A stretch of DNA of 64,000 nucleotides from Geothrix paludis. GTDB lineage: Bacteria > Acidobacteriota > Holophagae > Holophagales > Holophagaceae. Shown one piece after another: positions 35,464 through 45,812 of this stretch; the first letter of the stretch is position 1; every line of letters begins with the position of its first letter. The stretch is taken from assembly GCF_022808815.1 (NCBI RefSeq), contig NZ_JAKZLC010000002.1, forward strand, positions 1 to 64,000. The letters run 5' to 3'. The notes under the pieces were generated by a model. The model had not been told where the DNA came from and ran no database searches. It was given only the letters and a program-made list of their open reading frames with translations. The position numbers and the translations under genes are program-made.

Positions 35464-37290
35464 GTGGCCGCGATCCGGAACAACCTCGACAAGTCCCCCG
35501 CCCTCCAGCGCAAGCTCTCGGACCTGCCCCTGCGCCCGGGCTGCTACCTCTACCGGGACCAGAAGGGGAACCTGCTCTACATCGGCAAGGCCAAGGTGCT
35601 GCGGAACCGGGTGAAGTCCTATTTCCAGAACAAGCACCTGGACGCCAAGACGCGGCGCCTCGTGGCCCGCATCTGGGACCTGGAGTTCATCGTCTGCGAG
35701 ACGGAGCTCGAAGCCCTGGTGCTGGAGAACAACCTCATCAACGAGCACCTGCCGCCCTTCAACATCCTGCTCCGCGACGACAAGAGCTACCCCTACGTGA
35801 AGCTCACCTGGAAGGAGGCCTTCCCCAAGGTCTTCGTCACGCGGAAGGTGCGGAAGGACGGCGGCCTCTACTACGGCCCCTTCTTCCCCGCCAGCACCGC
35901 CTACCGCACAGCGGAGCTGGTGTACCGCTTCTTCCAGATCCGCGACTGCGACATCGAGATCGACGGCAAGCGAGGCCGGGCCTGCCTCAAATACCAGCTT
36001 CACCGCTGCACGGCCCCCTGCATCGCCGCCGTGAGCCAGGAGGCCTACCGGGAGCAGGCGAAGGAAGCGCGGCTGTTCCTCGAGGGCAAGCGCGACGAGC
36101 TGAAGGCGCGGCTGGAGGCGGCCATGTGGAAGGCCGCCGAAGCCGCCGCCTTCGAGCAGGCCGCGCAGCACCGGGACGCCCTCCAGCAGGTGGACGCCTG
36201 GTTCACGCGGCAGAAAGCCGCCAGCCCCAACCTGGAGGACCTGGACGTGTACGGCAGCGCCGTGCTGGACGGCCGCGCCTGCGTCCACCGCCTCATGCTG
36301 CGCGAAGGCCGCATGATGGGGCGCCAGGAGTACGTGCTGCAGGACGTGGAGGCTTTCGATGGCGCCGTGCTGGCGGAGGTGCTCCAGCGCGTCTACAGTG
36401 CCGATCCCGTGCCCGGCCGCATCCTGGTGGAGGTCGAGCCGGAGGACGCGGAGCTGCTGCGGGACTGGCTGGGCGGCATGCGCGGATCGCGACCCCAGAT
36501 CCAGGTGCCGAAGAAGGGCGAGAAGGTGGACCTGCTGGCCATGGCCCAGGAGAACGCGCGGCTGGCCCTGGAGCGCAAGTTCGAGCCTGCACGCCTCAAC
36601 GAGGCCGTGCTGGAGGGCCTGCAGGCCTTCCTGGGCCTCAGCCACCTGCCCCGCCGCATCGAGTGCTTCGACATCAGCCACGGCCAGGGCCGCGAGGTGG
36701 TGGCCAGCTGCGTGGTGTTCAGCGAAGGCACTCCGGACAAGGCCCGCTACCGCCGCTTCAAGATGACGAACGAGCAGAACGACGACTTCGCCAACATGCA
36801 CGAAGCCGTCACGCGCCGTTACAAGCGCATGCGGGACGAGGGGCAGGAATTCCCGGACCTCGTGTTGATCGACGGCGGCCTGGGACAGCTGCATGCGGCG
36901 GAGGCCGCCCTGAAGGAACTCGGCATCGACCAGCTGGAGCTGGGCTCCCTCGCCAAGAAGGAGGAGCTGGTCTTCCGGCCGGTCTCCAGCGAGCCCCTGC
37001 GCATCCCCAAGTCATCCCCCGTGCTGCAGCTGCTCCAGCGCATCCGCGACGAGGCCCATCGCTTCGCCATCACCTACCACCGGGCCCTGCGGGCGAAGCG
37101 CACCCTCCAGACCGAACTCACGCAGATCCCCGGCATCGGCCCCGCCACGGCGAAGAAGCTCCTGCAGACCTTCGGCAGCGCCACCCGGGTTCGGGAAGCG
37201 AGCGTGGCCGACCTGGCGGCGGCGGTTGGCCCGGCCGCCACCGCGCGTATCGAGGCATGGAAACAGGTTCGCCCGGACGATAGCATCTAG
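35464..37290 (+). CDS. uvrC: Excinuclease ABC subunit C
   Basis: A 608-residue nucleotide-excision-repair nuclease that makes both incisions with UvrB. The N-terminal GIY-YIG domain (PGCYLYRDQKG, LLYIGKAK) is followed by the UVR motif (residues about 200-235), the RNase H-like 3' nuclease domain with IECFDISHGQG and LIDGGLGQL, and C-terminal helix-hairpin-helix motifs (IPGIGPATAKKLLQTFGS). It begins with GTG directly after a heptad array. Confidence 0.96.
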   Translation: MAAIRNNLDKSPALQRKLSDLPLRPGCYLYRDQKGNLLYIGKAKVLRNRVKSYFQNKHLDAKTRRLVARIWDLEFIVCETELEALVLENNLINEHLPPFNILLRDDKSYPYVKLTWKEAFPKVFVTRKVRKDGGLYYGPFFPASTAYRTAELVYRFFQIRDCDIEIDGKRGRACLKYQLHRCTAPCIAAVSQEAYREQAKEARLFLEGKRDELKARLEAAMWKAAEAAAFEQAAQHRDALQQVDAWFTRQKAASPNLEDLDVYGSAVLDGRACVHRLMLREGRMMGRQEYVLQDVEAFDGAVLAEVLQRVYSADPVPGRILVEVEPEDAELLRDWLGGMRGSRPQIQVPKKGEKVDLLAMAQENARLALERKFEPARLNEAVLEGLQAFLGLSHLPRRIECFDISHGQGREVVASCVVFSEGTPDKARYRRFKMTNEQNDDFANMHEAVTRRYKRMRDEGQEFPDLVLIDGGLGQLHAAEAALKELGIDQLELGSLAKKEELVFRPVSSEPLRIPKSSPVLQLLQRIRDEAHRFAITYHRALRAKRTLQTELTQIPGIGPATAKKLLQTFGSATRVREASVADLAAAVGPAATARIEAWKQVRPDDSI

Positions 37291-37307
37291 GCCCATCCGG
37301 AGCCCCG

Positions 37308-38219
37308 ATGATCCGACGCGTCCTCCTCCTGCTGGCCTGCCTGGGGCTATCCGCTCAGGAGGATCCGTTCGACTTCGACCTTCCCCAGCCCACCACCCTC
37401 ACGCGCGTGGCCATCGGGGGATACGATCAGGCGTTTTCCGATGGCTACGGCCGGTGGAAGGGGTGGGCGCTCGAAGGCACCATCTACCCCACCCGCGGCG
37501 GGCCCTGGCAGCTCGCCGCCGTGGGATTTGATCGGCCCGAGGGCAAGGGGACGCTCTTCTCCGTGGGCAAGTACCTGCTCGTCGGCAAGGCCTCTTCGGT
37601 CTACCTGGGCGTCAGCGGCGGCACCAACACGGACATCCTGCCGAGAGGCCGGGTGGATGTGGGTCTCCACCTGGACGTCACCCACGGATGGAAGGTGGAC
37701 CTGGCCGGCGCGCTCAGCCGCTTCGATGGGGACCAGGAGGTCCGGCTGCTCCAGGCGGGCCCCGGCTACCAGGGCCGGTCCTGGAGCGCCTCGGTCTGGT
37801 ACCAGCGGCTCCAATACGAACCCTACGGGGATTCCGATGACGGCTGCATCCTGAACCTCAGGTTCGGCGGAAACGATCTCGCCATGTGGCACAACCTGCG
37901 GCTGGCCTGGGGGCGGGGCATCATCGAAAGCACCGCCTCCGGGGGCGGTCTCGCCTCCACGACCACGGCCATGACCACGGGCGGCAGCGGGTACGGAGGC
38001 CGGTTCGGATCTGGCGGTACCGGCTCGTCCATGATGGGCGGCACGACGGGTGTCGCGGCCTTCCTGCCTGGCGTCCGCCCCCAGGAGCGTCTCGCCAGTC
38101 TCTCCGGGCACTGGCCGCTGAATCCATCCCTGGCCCTGAAGGCGGAAGCCACCTGGGGCGAAAAGGCCTCGACCTACCACTTCTGGGGCGGCAGCCTACA
38201 GGTGGTGGTCAGCTTCTGA
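37308..38219 (+). CDS. YaiO-like outer-membrane beta-barrel protein
   Basis: A 303-residue secreted protein with a signal peptide (RVLLLLACLGLSAQ). Repeating strand/turn units (WALEGTIYPTRGGPWQLAAVGFDRPEGKG and HLDVTHGWKVDLAGALSRFDG) resemble the YaiO barrel family associated with surface polysaccharides. A Gly/Ser/Thr-rich insert near residues 212-245 (TTTAMTTGGSGYGGRFGSGG) is probably a surface loop. It ends LQVVVSF, an outer-membrane barrel terminus. The family call is tentative. Confidence 0.7.
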   Translation: MIRRVLLLLACLGLSAQEDPFDFDLPQPTTLTRVAIGGYDQAFSDGYGRWKGWALEGTIYPTRGGPWQLAAVGFDRPEGKGTLFSVGKYLLVGKASSVYLGVSGGTNTDILPRGRVDVGLHLDVTHGWKVDLAGALSRFDGDQEVRLLQAGPGYQGRSWSASVWYQRLQYEPYGDSDDGCILNLRFGGNDLAMWHNLRLAWGRGIIESTASGGGLASTTTAMTTGGSGYGGRFGSGGTGSSMMGGTTGVAAFLPGVRPQERLASLSGHWPLNPSLALKAEATWGEKASTYHFWGGSLQVVVSF

Positions 38220-38222
38220 GGC

Positions 38223-38726
38223 CTACTTCGCGGCCCCCATCTGGAGCCTGGCGAGATCCTCGCGGGCCGCGTCGCTGCCTTTCTCCGCCGCCTGGCGGTA
38301 CCAATGGAGGCCCTTCTCCCGGTCCTGCGGCACGTTGAGGCCGTAGTAGTACATCACGCCGAGCATCCGCATGGCGTGAACGTCCCCGGCCTGGGCCTGG
38401 TCCAGGTAGGCCCGGATCGCGTCCGGCGCCCCCGCCTCCGGAGCCCCACCCTGGGGTTTGGGCACCCCGAGCTCCGGCCCCCGCGAGGACAGCAGAAGCG
38501 CCGCTCCCCCCACGGCGAGAATGCCCCCGAAGCCCAGGAGCAGTTTCCAGGTCCACGGCCGGGAAGCACCTTCCGGGGCGCCCGGCATTTGCGTCTGCCC
38601 GGAGGTCCCGGCCTGGATGGAGATCTTCTGCGTTCGCTGGACTGGATCGGACGTCACAGGCAGGACCAGCTTGTGGGTCTGGTCCGGGGCGCCTTCCTGG
38701 CCTGGCCGCGTCTCGTGTTCACTCAT
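38223..38726 (-). CDS. Sel1-like repeat membrane protein
   Basis: A 167-residue protein with a polar cytoplasmic N-terminus of about 60 residues, one membrane segment (LLLGFGGILAVGGAALLLSS) and a C-terminal Sel1-type repeat. The repeat segment is GDVHAMRMLGVMYYYGLNVPQDREKGLHWYRQAAEKGSDAAREDL. Sel1 repeats are protein-binding TPR relatives. The ATG at 38726 begins the soluble N-terminus. Confidence 0.82.
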   Translation of the reverse strand: MSEHETRPGQEGAPDQTHKLVLPVTSDPVQRTQKISIQAGTSGQTQMPGAPEGASRPWTWKLLLGFGGILAVGGAALLLSSRGPELGVPKPQGGAPEAGAPDAIRAYLDQAQAGDVHAMRMLGVMYYYGLNVPQDREKGLHWYRQAAEKGSDAAREDLARLQMGAAK

Positions 38727-38775
38727 GGGGCCCCCTGGATCTCGACTGGCGACACTCAGGATAATGCCAGGCGGC

Positions 38776-39249
38776 TCACTTGCCCCTCCCGGGACCCGGT
38801 TCCAGAGGTTTCGCCCAGTGGCGGAGCCGGGGGGCGAAGGCCAGGAACAGGAGCGGGGACAGCACGATGAAGCCGAACACGTGCCGCGGAGCATAGGTCC
38901 CCACCAGCAGCCAGTACACCAGTCCGTAGAGGCTGCTCAGCTCGAACAGCGCCGCGTAGAGCAGAGTCTCCCGGAGGACCACGCCGGCCTGCTGCGGGAC
39001 GGGGACGCCGGGAAAGGCCTTCAGCACGGCTCCGCGCCGCCAGAGCACCCAGGCGGCGGAGAAGAAGACCAGGCCAGTGAAGAGATGGCCCACTTGGAGA
39101 TACGTCCCCTCCGGCGGATGGTTCCCGGGCGGCACGAGGCCTGACAGGATCAGGGCCCCGATGAGGATGGGCGTGCCCAGGCAGAGGGCCAACCCCACGA
39201 GGCGGGCTTGGCGGCAGGCCGTCCGGAGGTGCTCGGGCGCCTCGATCAC
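38776..39249 (-). CDS. Four-helix integral membrane protein of unknown function
   Basis: A 157-residue hydrophobic protein with about four membrane segments: LVGLALCLGTPILIGALILSGLV, GHLFTGLVFFSAAWVLW, LLYAALFELSSLYGLVYWLLVG and VFGFIVLSPLLFLAFAP. The GTG start overlaps the scpA stop by GTGA and is preferred over the much longer upstream open frame. No family recognised. Confidence 0.75.
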   Translation of the reverse strand: MIEAPEHLRTACRQARLVGLALCLGTPILIGALILSGLVPPGNHPPEGTYLQVGHLFTGLVFFSAAWVLWRRGAVLKAFPGVPVPQQAGVVLRETLLYAALFELSSLYGLVYWLLVGTYAPRHVFGFIVLSPLLFLAFAPRLRHWAKPLEPGPGRGK

Positions 39250-40061
39250 GCGGCCTCGGAGGCCTTGACGCGGATCTCCCCGAACGCCTCCCCCTGGACC
39301 AGGGAGATGCGGCCGGTCCGCACCAGCTCCAGCAGGGCCAGGAAGGTCAGCACCAGCTCCTCCCGGGTCCGCGCCGGGCCCAGCAGGCCCTGGAAGGGCT
39401 TCCACAGACCATCCTGGAGGTCACGGAGCACCTCCATCACCCGTTGCTCCAGCGTCTTGGGCTGGGTCCGCACCTCCACCGGCGGCGGCGGGAGGAGGCG
39501 CTTGAGTGCCTCGCGGTAGGCGCCGAGCAGGTCGAACAGCGTGGCCCGGATGGGCTCGTCCTCCACGCGCTTGTGGTCCTCCAGGTCGAGGCCCGGGGCG
39601 AAGGCCACCTTCTGCCAGTCGGACTCGCGATCCGACAGGACCTGGGCCGCGGCCTTCACCTGCTGGTAGTCCAGCAGGCGCTGCACCAGCGCCTCGCGCG
39701 GGTCCTCCTCGCCCGATTCCTGGGGCGGTCGGGGCAGCATGAGGCGCGACTTGATCTGCAGCAGCTGGGCCGCCATGGCCACGAACTCCGCCGCGATCTC
39801 CAGATTCAGCTCCTCCATGAGCTTGAGGTATTCCATGTACTGCCGCGTGACCTCGGCCATGGGCAGATTCAGGATGTCCAGCTTCTGCTCGTGGATGAGG
39901 TGCAGAAGCAGGTCCAGAGGGCCTTCGAAGGCCGACAGATGGAGCGCCAGCCCGCGGAACTTCGTCTCGAAGCCCTTGGGAGGCTCGAACGTCTTCGGGA
40001 CCTCCGGCGCGGGCGCACCTTCAGCCACAGATTCGGGGACTTCCTGGGGGGTGTCGGACAT
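39246..40061 (-). CDS. scpA: Segregation and condensation protein A
   Basis: A 271-residue kleisin that bridges SMC heads in the bacterial condensin. FEGPLDLLLHLIHEQKLDILNLPMAEVTRQYMEYL near residue 45 is the SMC-neck-binding helix region, and MAAQLLQIKSRLMLP follows. The C-terminal winged-helix part ends in IRVKASEAA. scpB is not adjacent. It overlaps the following membrane-protein gene by four bases. Confidence 0.93.
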   Translation of the reverse strand: MSDTPQEVPESVAEGAPAPEVPKTFEPPKGFETKFRGLALHLSAFEGPLDLLLHLIHEQKLDILNLPMAEVTRQYMEYLKLMEELNLEIAAEFVAMAAQLLQIKSRLMLPRPPQESGEEDPREALVQRLLDYQQVKAAAQVLSDRESDWQKVAFAPGLDLEDHKRVEDEPIRATLFDLLGAYREALKRLLPPPPVEVRTQPKTLEQRVMEVLRDLQDGLWKPFQGLLGPARTREELVLTFLALLELVRTGRISLVQGEAFGEIRVKASEAA

Positions 40062-40111
40062 GGGCCCATTCTACCTCGCCATCGGGCGCCCTTGAGCGAC
40101 AATGGAAGGCC

Positions 40112-40996
40112 ATGGCCCGCCCTCCCGTCCTCCCCGGCCCCCGTCCCGATTGGCTGAAGATCCGCGTTCCAGCGCCAGAGGTGGTGGCGGAGGTCGAGGG
40201 GCTCATCCGCGAGCAGCGGCTGGTGACGGTCTGCGAGGAGGCCCGCTGCCCCAACCTGCACGAGTGCTGGGGCGTCCATCGCACGGCCACCTTCATGCTC
40301 ATGGGCGACGTCTGCACCCGGCACTGCGGCTTCTGCAACGTGGGCAAGGGCCGCCCGGGCGAGCTGGACCCGGAGGAGCCCCAGCGCGTAGCCGAAGCCG
40401 TCGCCCGCCTGGGCCTGAAGTTCGCGGTGGTCACCTCCGTGAACCGCGATGACCTTCCGGACGGGGGTTCCGCGCACTTCGCCGCCACCATCCAGTGGAT
40501 CCGCACTCTGTCGCCCCACTGCGGGGTGGAGGTGCTCATCCCGGATTTCCGCGGCCGCGAGGCGGACCTGCTCACGGTGCTGGAGGCCCGGCCCGATGTG
40601 CTGAACCACAACGTCGAGACGGTGCCCCACCTCTACCGGCGGGTGCGGCCGGACGCCGACTACGCCCAGAGCCTCACGGTGCTGCGCCGGACGGCGGAGT
40701 GGCGCGATGTCCACGCCCCGGCCATGCGCGTGAAGAGCGGCATCATGGTGGGCCTGGGGGAGACGCCGGAGCAGGTGCTCGAGCTGATGGCCGACTGGCG
40801 GAAGAGCCGCGTGGACATCGCCACCATCGGCCAGTACCTTCCCCCTTCGGAGCTGCACCTGCCCCTGGACCGCTTCGTGGAACCGGCCGAGTTCGATCTG
40901 TACCGCCGGAAGGGCCTGGAGATGGGCTTCCAGCGGGTGGAGTCCGCCCCGCTCGTACGGTCCAGCTACCACGCGAAGGAGAGCTTCGAGGGCTAG
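40112..40996 (+). CDS. lipA: Lipoyl synthase
   Basis: A 294-residue radical SAM enzyme that inserts two sulfurs into octanoyl-protein to form lipoate. The auxiliary cluster cysteines are C41, C46 and C52 (CEEARCPNLHEC). The radical SAM cysteines are C68, C72 and C75 (CTRHCGFC). The C-terminal RSSYHA serine motif is present. Neither lipB nor an obvious lipoyl enzyme is adjacent. Instead its 3' end converges 46 bases from a response regulator carrying a GcvH-like domain. Confidence 0.96.
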   Translation: MARPPVLPGPRPDWLKIRVPAPEVVAEVEGLIREQRLVTVCEEARCPNLHECWGVHRTATFMLMGDVCTRHCGFCNVGKGRPGELDPEEPQRVAEAVARLGLKFAVVTSVNRDDLPDGGSAHFAATIQWIRTLSPHCGVEVLIPDFRGREADLLTVLEARPDVLNHNVETVPHLYRRVRPDADYAQSLTVLRRTAEWRDVHAPAMRVKSGIMVGLGETPEQVLELMADWRKSRVDIATIGQYLPPSELHLPLDRFVEPAEFDLYRRKGLEMGFQRVESAPLVRSSYHAKESFEG

Positions 40997-41042
40997 GCCC
41001 CGAAGCTCTCCCGACAGGCTCTCCCCGGCAGGCGGCCGAGGC

Positions 41043-42164
41043 TCAGGCCCGGGCGTGCTCGCTCTGTCCCAGGAACTGCTTCTCGAAGGTGGACCAGTCC
41101 AGGGTGCCGGCCGCCAGAGGCGTCTCCGCGGTCCTGAAGCGGGTGATCTCGTCCTGGTACCAGTCGATGACGGGTTGCCCGATCTTGAGGTCCGCCAGCT
41201 CGCCGGCCAGGTCGCTGGGCGTCATCAGGCAGACCCAGCCGCGATCGTAGGGGCTGTGCATGAGGTCGGAAGGCGTGGAGAGGAGGCCCTCATTGTGGTG
41301 CTCGACGCTTCCGCTGAGCGGCGCGGCCACGTGGACTTCGCCGGAGGCGCCCTTCAGGGTGAACAGGATGTCGCCCTGCCGCACCGTCTTCCCGCGTTCC
41401 GGAAGCACCACGCCCTTCACCGAGCCGAGGGCCTTCCGCACGAAGTCATCGATGCCCACGCGGATCTGGCCCTCGGGCTCGATGCGCACCCAGGCGTGGC
41501 CCGTGGACAGGAACGCGCCGCCGGGCACGCAGAACTCGCTGGCGGACAAAACCTCGGCCATCTCAGGCGCCACCACGCGCACGTTCGGGCGCCGCTGGGC
41601 CTCGATGCGGGCCTCGCGCTTGATGAGGATCTTCTTCGCGAACTCGGCCAGCTCGTCGGCGGTGAAGGGTTTCTGGACGTACTCGCAGGCCCCGAACTGG
41701 AGAGTCTGCACCGCGGTGTCGATGCTGCCGTAGCCGGTGATCACCACCACGTCGAGGTCCGGCCGCAGGTGCTTGGCCCCCTTCACCACATCCACACCAT
41801 CCATGTCCGGCATCTTGAGGTCCGTGAAGAGGAAGTCGTAGTCGTGGCGCTGGATCAGGCCCAGGGCCTCGGGGCCGTGCTCGACGGTGTCCACGCTGAA
41901 GCCTTCGAGTACCAGGATCCGCCGGAAGGAGTCAAGCACCACGGCCTCGTCGTCTACCGCCAGGATCCTGGCCTTGGGATTGGGGACCTCCACGCGCTTC
42001 AGGCTCTTGGCCTCGTAGGTGAAGTCGAGGTGGATGGCTGTGTTCAGCACCGCTTCCCGGGCCTGACGCTCGCGCTTCTCGCGCATGCGGCGGAGGCTCG
42101 TGCGCACCAGGAAGTCGATGCCCACGAAGGCGACGAACATGAAAAGGATCAGCAGGGCGGTCAT
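41043..42164 (-). CDS. Membrane-anchored response regulator fused to a GcvH-like domain
   Basis: A 373-residue protein. Residues 3-20 are a membrane segment, followed by a basic region. The receiver domain (about 66-180) has D71/D72, phosphoacceptor D115 in FTDLKMP, T143 and K165. There is no DNA-binding domain. Residues about 213-330 resemble glycine-cleavage H protein (GHAWVRIEPEGQIRVGIDDF, APLSGSVEHHNE, SPYDRGWVCLMTPSD). Aligned on the APxSG turn, the lipoyl-lysine position is Ser274; the nearest lysine is K271. It starts nine bases after the kinase stop with GGAGG. Output is probably protein-protein. Confidence 0.88.
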   Translation of the reverse strand: MTALLILFMFVAFVGIDFLVRTSLRRMREKRERQAREAVLNTAIHLDFTYEAKSLKRVEVPNPKARILAVDDEAVVLDSFRRILVLEGFSVDTVEHGPEALGLIQRHDYDFLFTDLKMPDMDGVDVVKGAKHLRPDLDVVVITGYGSIDTAVQTLQFGACEYVQKPFTADELAEFAKKILIKREARIEAQRRPNVRVVAPEMAEVLSASEFCVPGGAFLSTGHAWVRIEPEGQIRVGIDDFVRKALGSVKGVVLPERGKTVRQGDILFTLKGASGEVHVAAPLSGSVEHHNEGLLSTPSDLMHSPYDRGWVCLMTPSDLAGELADLKIGQPVIDWYQDEITRFRTAETPLAAGTLDWSTFEKQFLGQSEHARA

Positions 42165-42173
42165 GGGAACCTC

Positions 42174-43706
<1,533 letters not shown>

Positions 43707-43707
43707 G

Positions 43708-44886
43708 CTAGCTCCTCCTGGAGAGCTCCTTGGCGCCAGCGACCGGACCCTCGGGGAAGACCGAGAAGGTGCGGACCGCGAAGGCGAAGACCGCCATGCC
43801 GATGGCTACGAGGCCGAGGGAGACGGTGATCTCCATGGCCGAGGGAAGGTAGCGGGTGCCGGAAGCCGCCTCCATGCCCGTGATGCTCACGTTGAGGCGG
43901 TTCATGACGAACCCGAGCACCGCGAGGAAGGCGCCCGCCACCAGCCAATCGGGATTCGTGCGAAGCTTCCGGAAGGACATCAGCACCACAGGCAGCACCA
44001 CGCCCAGCGCGAACTCGAGGAGGAACATGCGCCCTTCATAGCTGAGGTCGAAGATCGTCCCGAACGCATGGTTGCGGGCGATCCCCTGCAGCCGCATGAG
44101 GCCGTAGATGCCGAGCGCCACCACCATGCCCCGGGCCAGGGGCTCCAGGAGATCCATCTCCAGGTGGCGGTGGAAGGCCCGCTTGCTGAGGTAGGATTCC
44201 AGGATGATCATGCCGATGCCCGCCCCGATGGCCGAAATGTAGAAGTGCAGCGGCAGCATCGGCGAATACCAGAGCGGGTGCAGCTTGCTGGGAACGATGA
44301 GGTAGAGGGATCCCAGCGAGGACTGGTGGAGTGTCGAGAGGATCACGCCGAGGATGACCAGGGGCGTGATGAGCTGGTGGATGAACTTCGCCGGCGCGTG
44401 GAAGCCGAAGTACTCGAAGACCACCGGCGAGAACTCCACCGCCAGCACCGTGGTGTAGAGCATCACGCACCAGGCCACCTCGAACATGACCGAGTGCGTG
44501 TTCCAGTAGACGATGGCATGCCAGATGCGCCAGGGCTGGCCCAGGTCCAGCAGCAGCGCCACGATCACGAAGGCGTAGCCCAGGAAGCCCGTGAGGATGG
44601 TGGGGCGCACGATGGGCTCGTAGCGGCGCAGGTTGAAGAGATGGACCACCGCCGTGAGGGTGAATGCGCCGGCGGCCAGGCCCACGCCGCAGAGGAGGTC
44701 GAAGCCGATCCAGAGACCCCAGGGGAACTGGTCGCTCAGATTGGTGACGGCGCCCAACCCTTTGGTATAGCGGATCACGGACACGGCGCAGAACGCGAGG
44801 AAGAGGAGCACGAAGACCGCGGTCCAGAAGCCGGGCCGGAAGCGGCGTCCGGCCAGCGTGGCGGGCGTGGTGAGCGTGGTGTTCAT
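43708..44886 (-). CDS. NrfD/HybB-type integral membrane subunit
   Basis: A 392-residue protein with about ten hydrophobic helices and the HybB/NrfD pattern, including QFPWGLWIGFDLLCGVGLAAGAF near the N-terminus and LHPLWYSPMLPLHFYISAIGAG in the middle. Such subunits exchange electrons between quinones and a partner Fe-S protein and may couple this to proton movement. The ATG at 44886 overlaps the Fe-S gene stop by ATGA; the open frame above it is a shadow. No hydrogenase, nitrite or polysulfide reductase catalytic gene is adjacent. Confidence 0.9.
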   Translation of the reverse strand: MNTTLTTPATLAGRRFRPGFWTAVFVLLFLAFCAVSVIRYTKGLGAVTNLSDQFPWGLWIGFDLLCGVGLAAGAFTLTAVVHLFNLRRYEPIVRPTILTGFLGYAFVIVALLLDLGQPWRIWHAIVYWNTHSVMFEVAWCVMLYTTVLAVEFSPVVFEYFGFHAPAKFIHQLITPLVILGVILSTLHQSSLGSLYLIVPSKLHPLWYSPMLPLHFYISAIGAGIGMIILESYLSKRAFHRHLEMDLLEPLARGMVVALGIYGLMRLQGIARNHAFGTIFDLSYEGRMFLLEFALGVVLPVVLMSFRKLRTNPDWLVAGAFLAVLGFVMNRLNVSITGMEAASGTRYLPSAMEITVSLGLVAIGMAVFAFAVRTFSVFPEGPVAGAKELSRRS

Positions 44887-45662
44887 GACCGGTCCTCCCG
44901 TCCGTGGCCTTGCCCGTCGCGACCGTTCCCGTTTCCATTGGCCGTGGCCTTCGCCACCTCCTCCCGCCGGGCGGTGATCCAGTGCACCCCGTAGAGGAAG
45001 ACGGCCCATACCGCGACGAAGTCCGGGATGTTGGACAGCACCTGCCAGGTCTTCATGGCCGGAGGCTCTCCGGGCAGGTTGGACTTCAGCCCCAGCTTGT
45101 CGAAGGGCACGTTGGAGATCATCAGGACCGACGTGCCGCCGGCCTCCGTGAGCCCGTAGATGTGGTCGACGTAGGCGCCGGGCTTCTGGCGGATGCGCGT
45201 CCGGGCCTCCCAGATCAAGTCCTCCTTCTTCCCGAAGATGGTGGCCTCCGCCGGACAGGCCTCCGCACAGGCGGTGGGTTTGCCCTCCTTGAGGCGGCCC
45301 GCGCACATGATGCACTTGCCGACCACGGGCACGGGCCGGTCCCACTGGTACTTCGGGATCTCGAAGGGGCAGGCCATCATGCAGTAACGGCAGCCCATGC
45401 AGCGCTCGGCATCGTAGACCACGGGGCCTTCCGGCGTCTTCTTCAGGGCGCCCACGGGGCAGACGGAGGCGCAGGTGGGCACTTCGCAGTGCATGCACAG
45501 GCGCCGGACGTTGAGGCCCTCCCGCTCCTGGACCGTGGTCCAGGTATAGGCCGTCAACACCTCCTCTACCTTCCCCGGTAGCTTGTTCTGCTCCTTGCAG
45601 GCGGAGCTGCAGGCGCCGCATCCGATGCAGCGCGTCGCGTCAAAGAGAAGGCCCATGCCCAT
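44883..45662 (-). CDS. 4Fe-4S dicluster protein (HybA/NrfC-like) with C-terminal membrane helix
   Basis: A 259-residue ferredoxin-like subunit with four cysteine clusters: CIGCGACSSAC, CMHCEVPTCASVC, CMGCRYCMMAC and CIMCAG...CAEAC, enough for four 4Fe-4S clusters. One C-terminal membrane helix (FVAVWAVFLYGVHW) anchors it. There is no Tat or Sec signal, so the clusters probably face the cytoplasm, unlike HybA or NrfC. The ATG at 45662 has AGGAG six bases upstream, so the longer frame to 45725 is unlikely. It is the first gene of the four-gene operon. Confidence 0.9.
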   Translation of the reverse strand: MGMGLLFDATRCIGCGACSSACKEQNKLPGKVEEVLTAYTWTTVQEREGLNVRRLCMHCEVPTCASVCPVGALKKTPEGPVVYDAERCMGCRYCMMACPFEIPKYQWDRPVPVVGKCIMCAGRLKEGKPTACAEACPAEATIFGKKEDLIWEARTRIRQKPGAYVDHIYGLTEAGGTSVLMISNVPFDKLGLKSNLPGEPPAMKTWQVLSNIPDFVAVWAVFLYGVHWITARREEVAKATANGNGNGRDGQGHGREDRS

Positions 45663-45788
45663 GGGTTCTCCTGCTTTTTCAAGGTGCCCGGGAGACATTC
45701 CCGGGGGTTCGGAAGAAGCATCCATTCGGTCGGGACCATAGTCAACCCCTTGGTAGCAATTAAAAATGACGATGTTGTCTGATATAAG

Positions 45789-45812
45789 AAAAAAGCCTCA
45801 CTTGCGCGAGGC
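45789..45812 (-). terminator. Rho-independent terminator with GCAA tetraloop on the minus strand
   Basis: On the minus strand GCCTCGC-GCAA-GTGAGGC forms a 7-base stem (one G-T pair) capped by a GNRA tetraloop and followed by six T. It lies about 130 bases upstream of the Fe-S gene and does not directly follow a coding gene. Confidence 0.8.

Noticed and set aside
44883-45662. Hydrogenase or nitrite-reductase operon
   Set aside because: The Fe-S and NrfD/HybB proteins suggested this, but no [NiFe] large or small subunit or pentahaem nitrite reductase gene is adjacent on either side.
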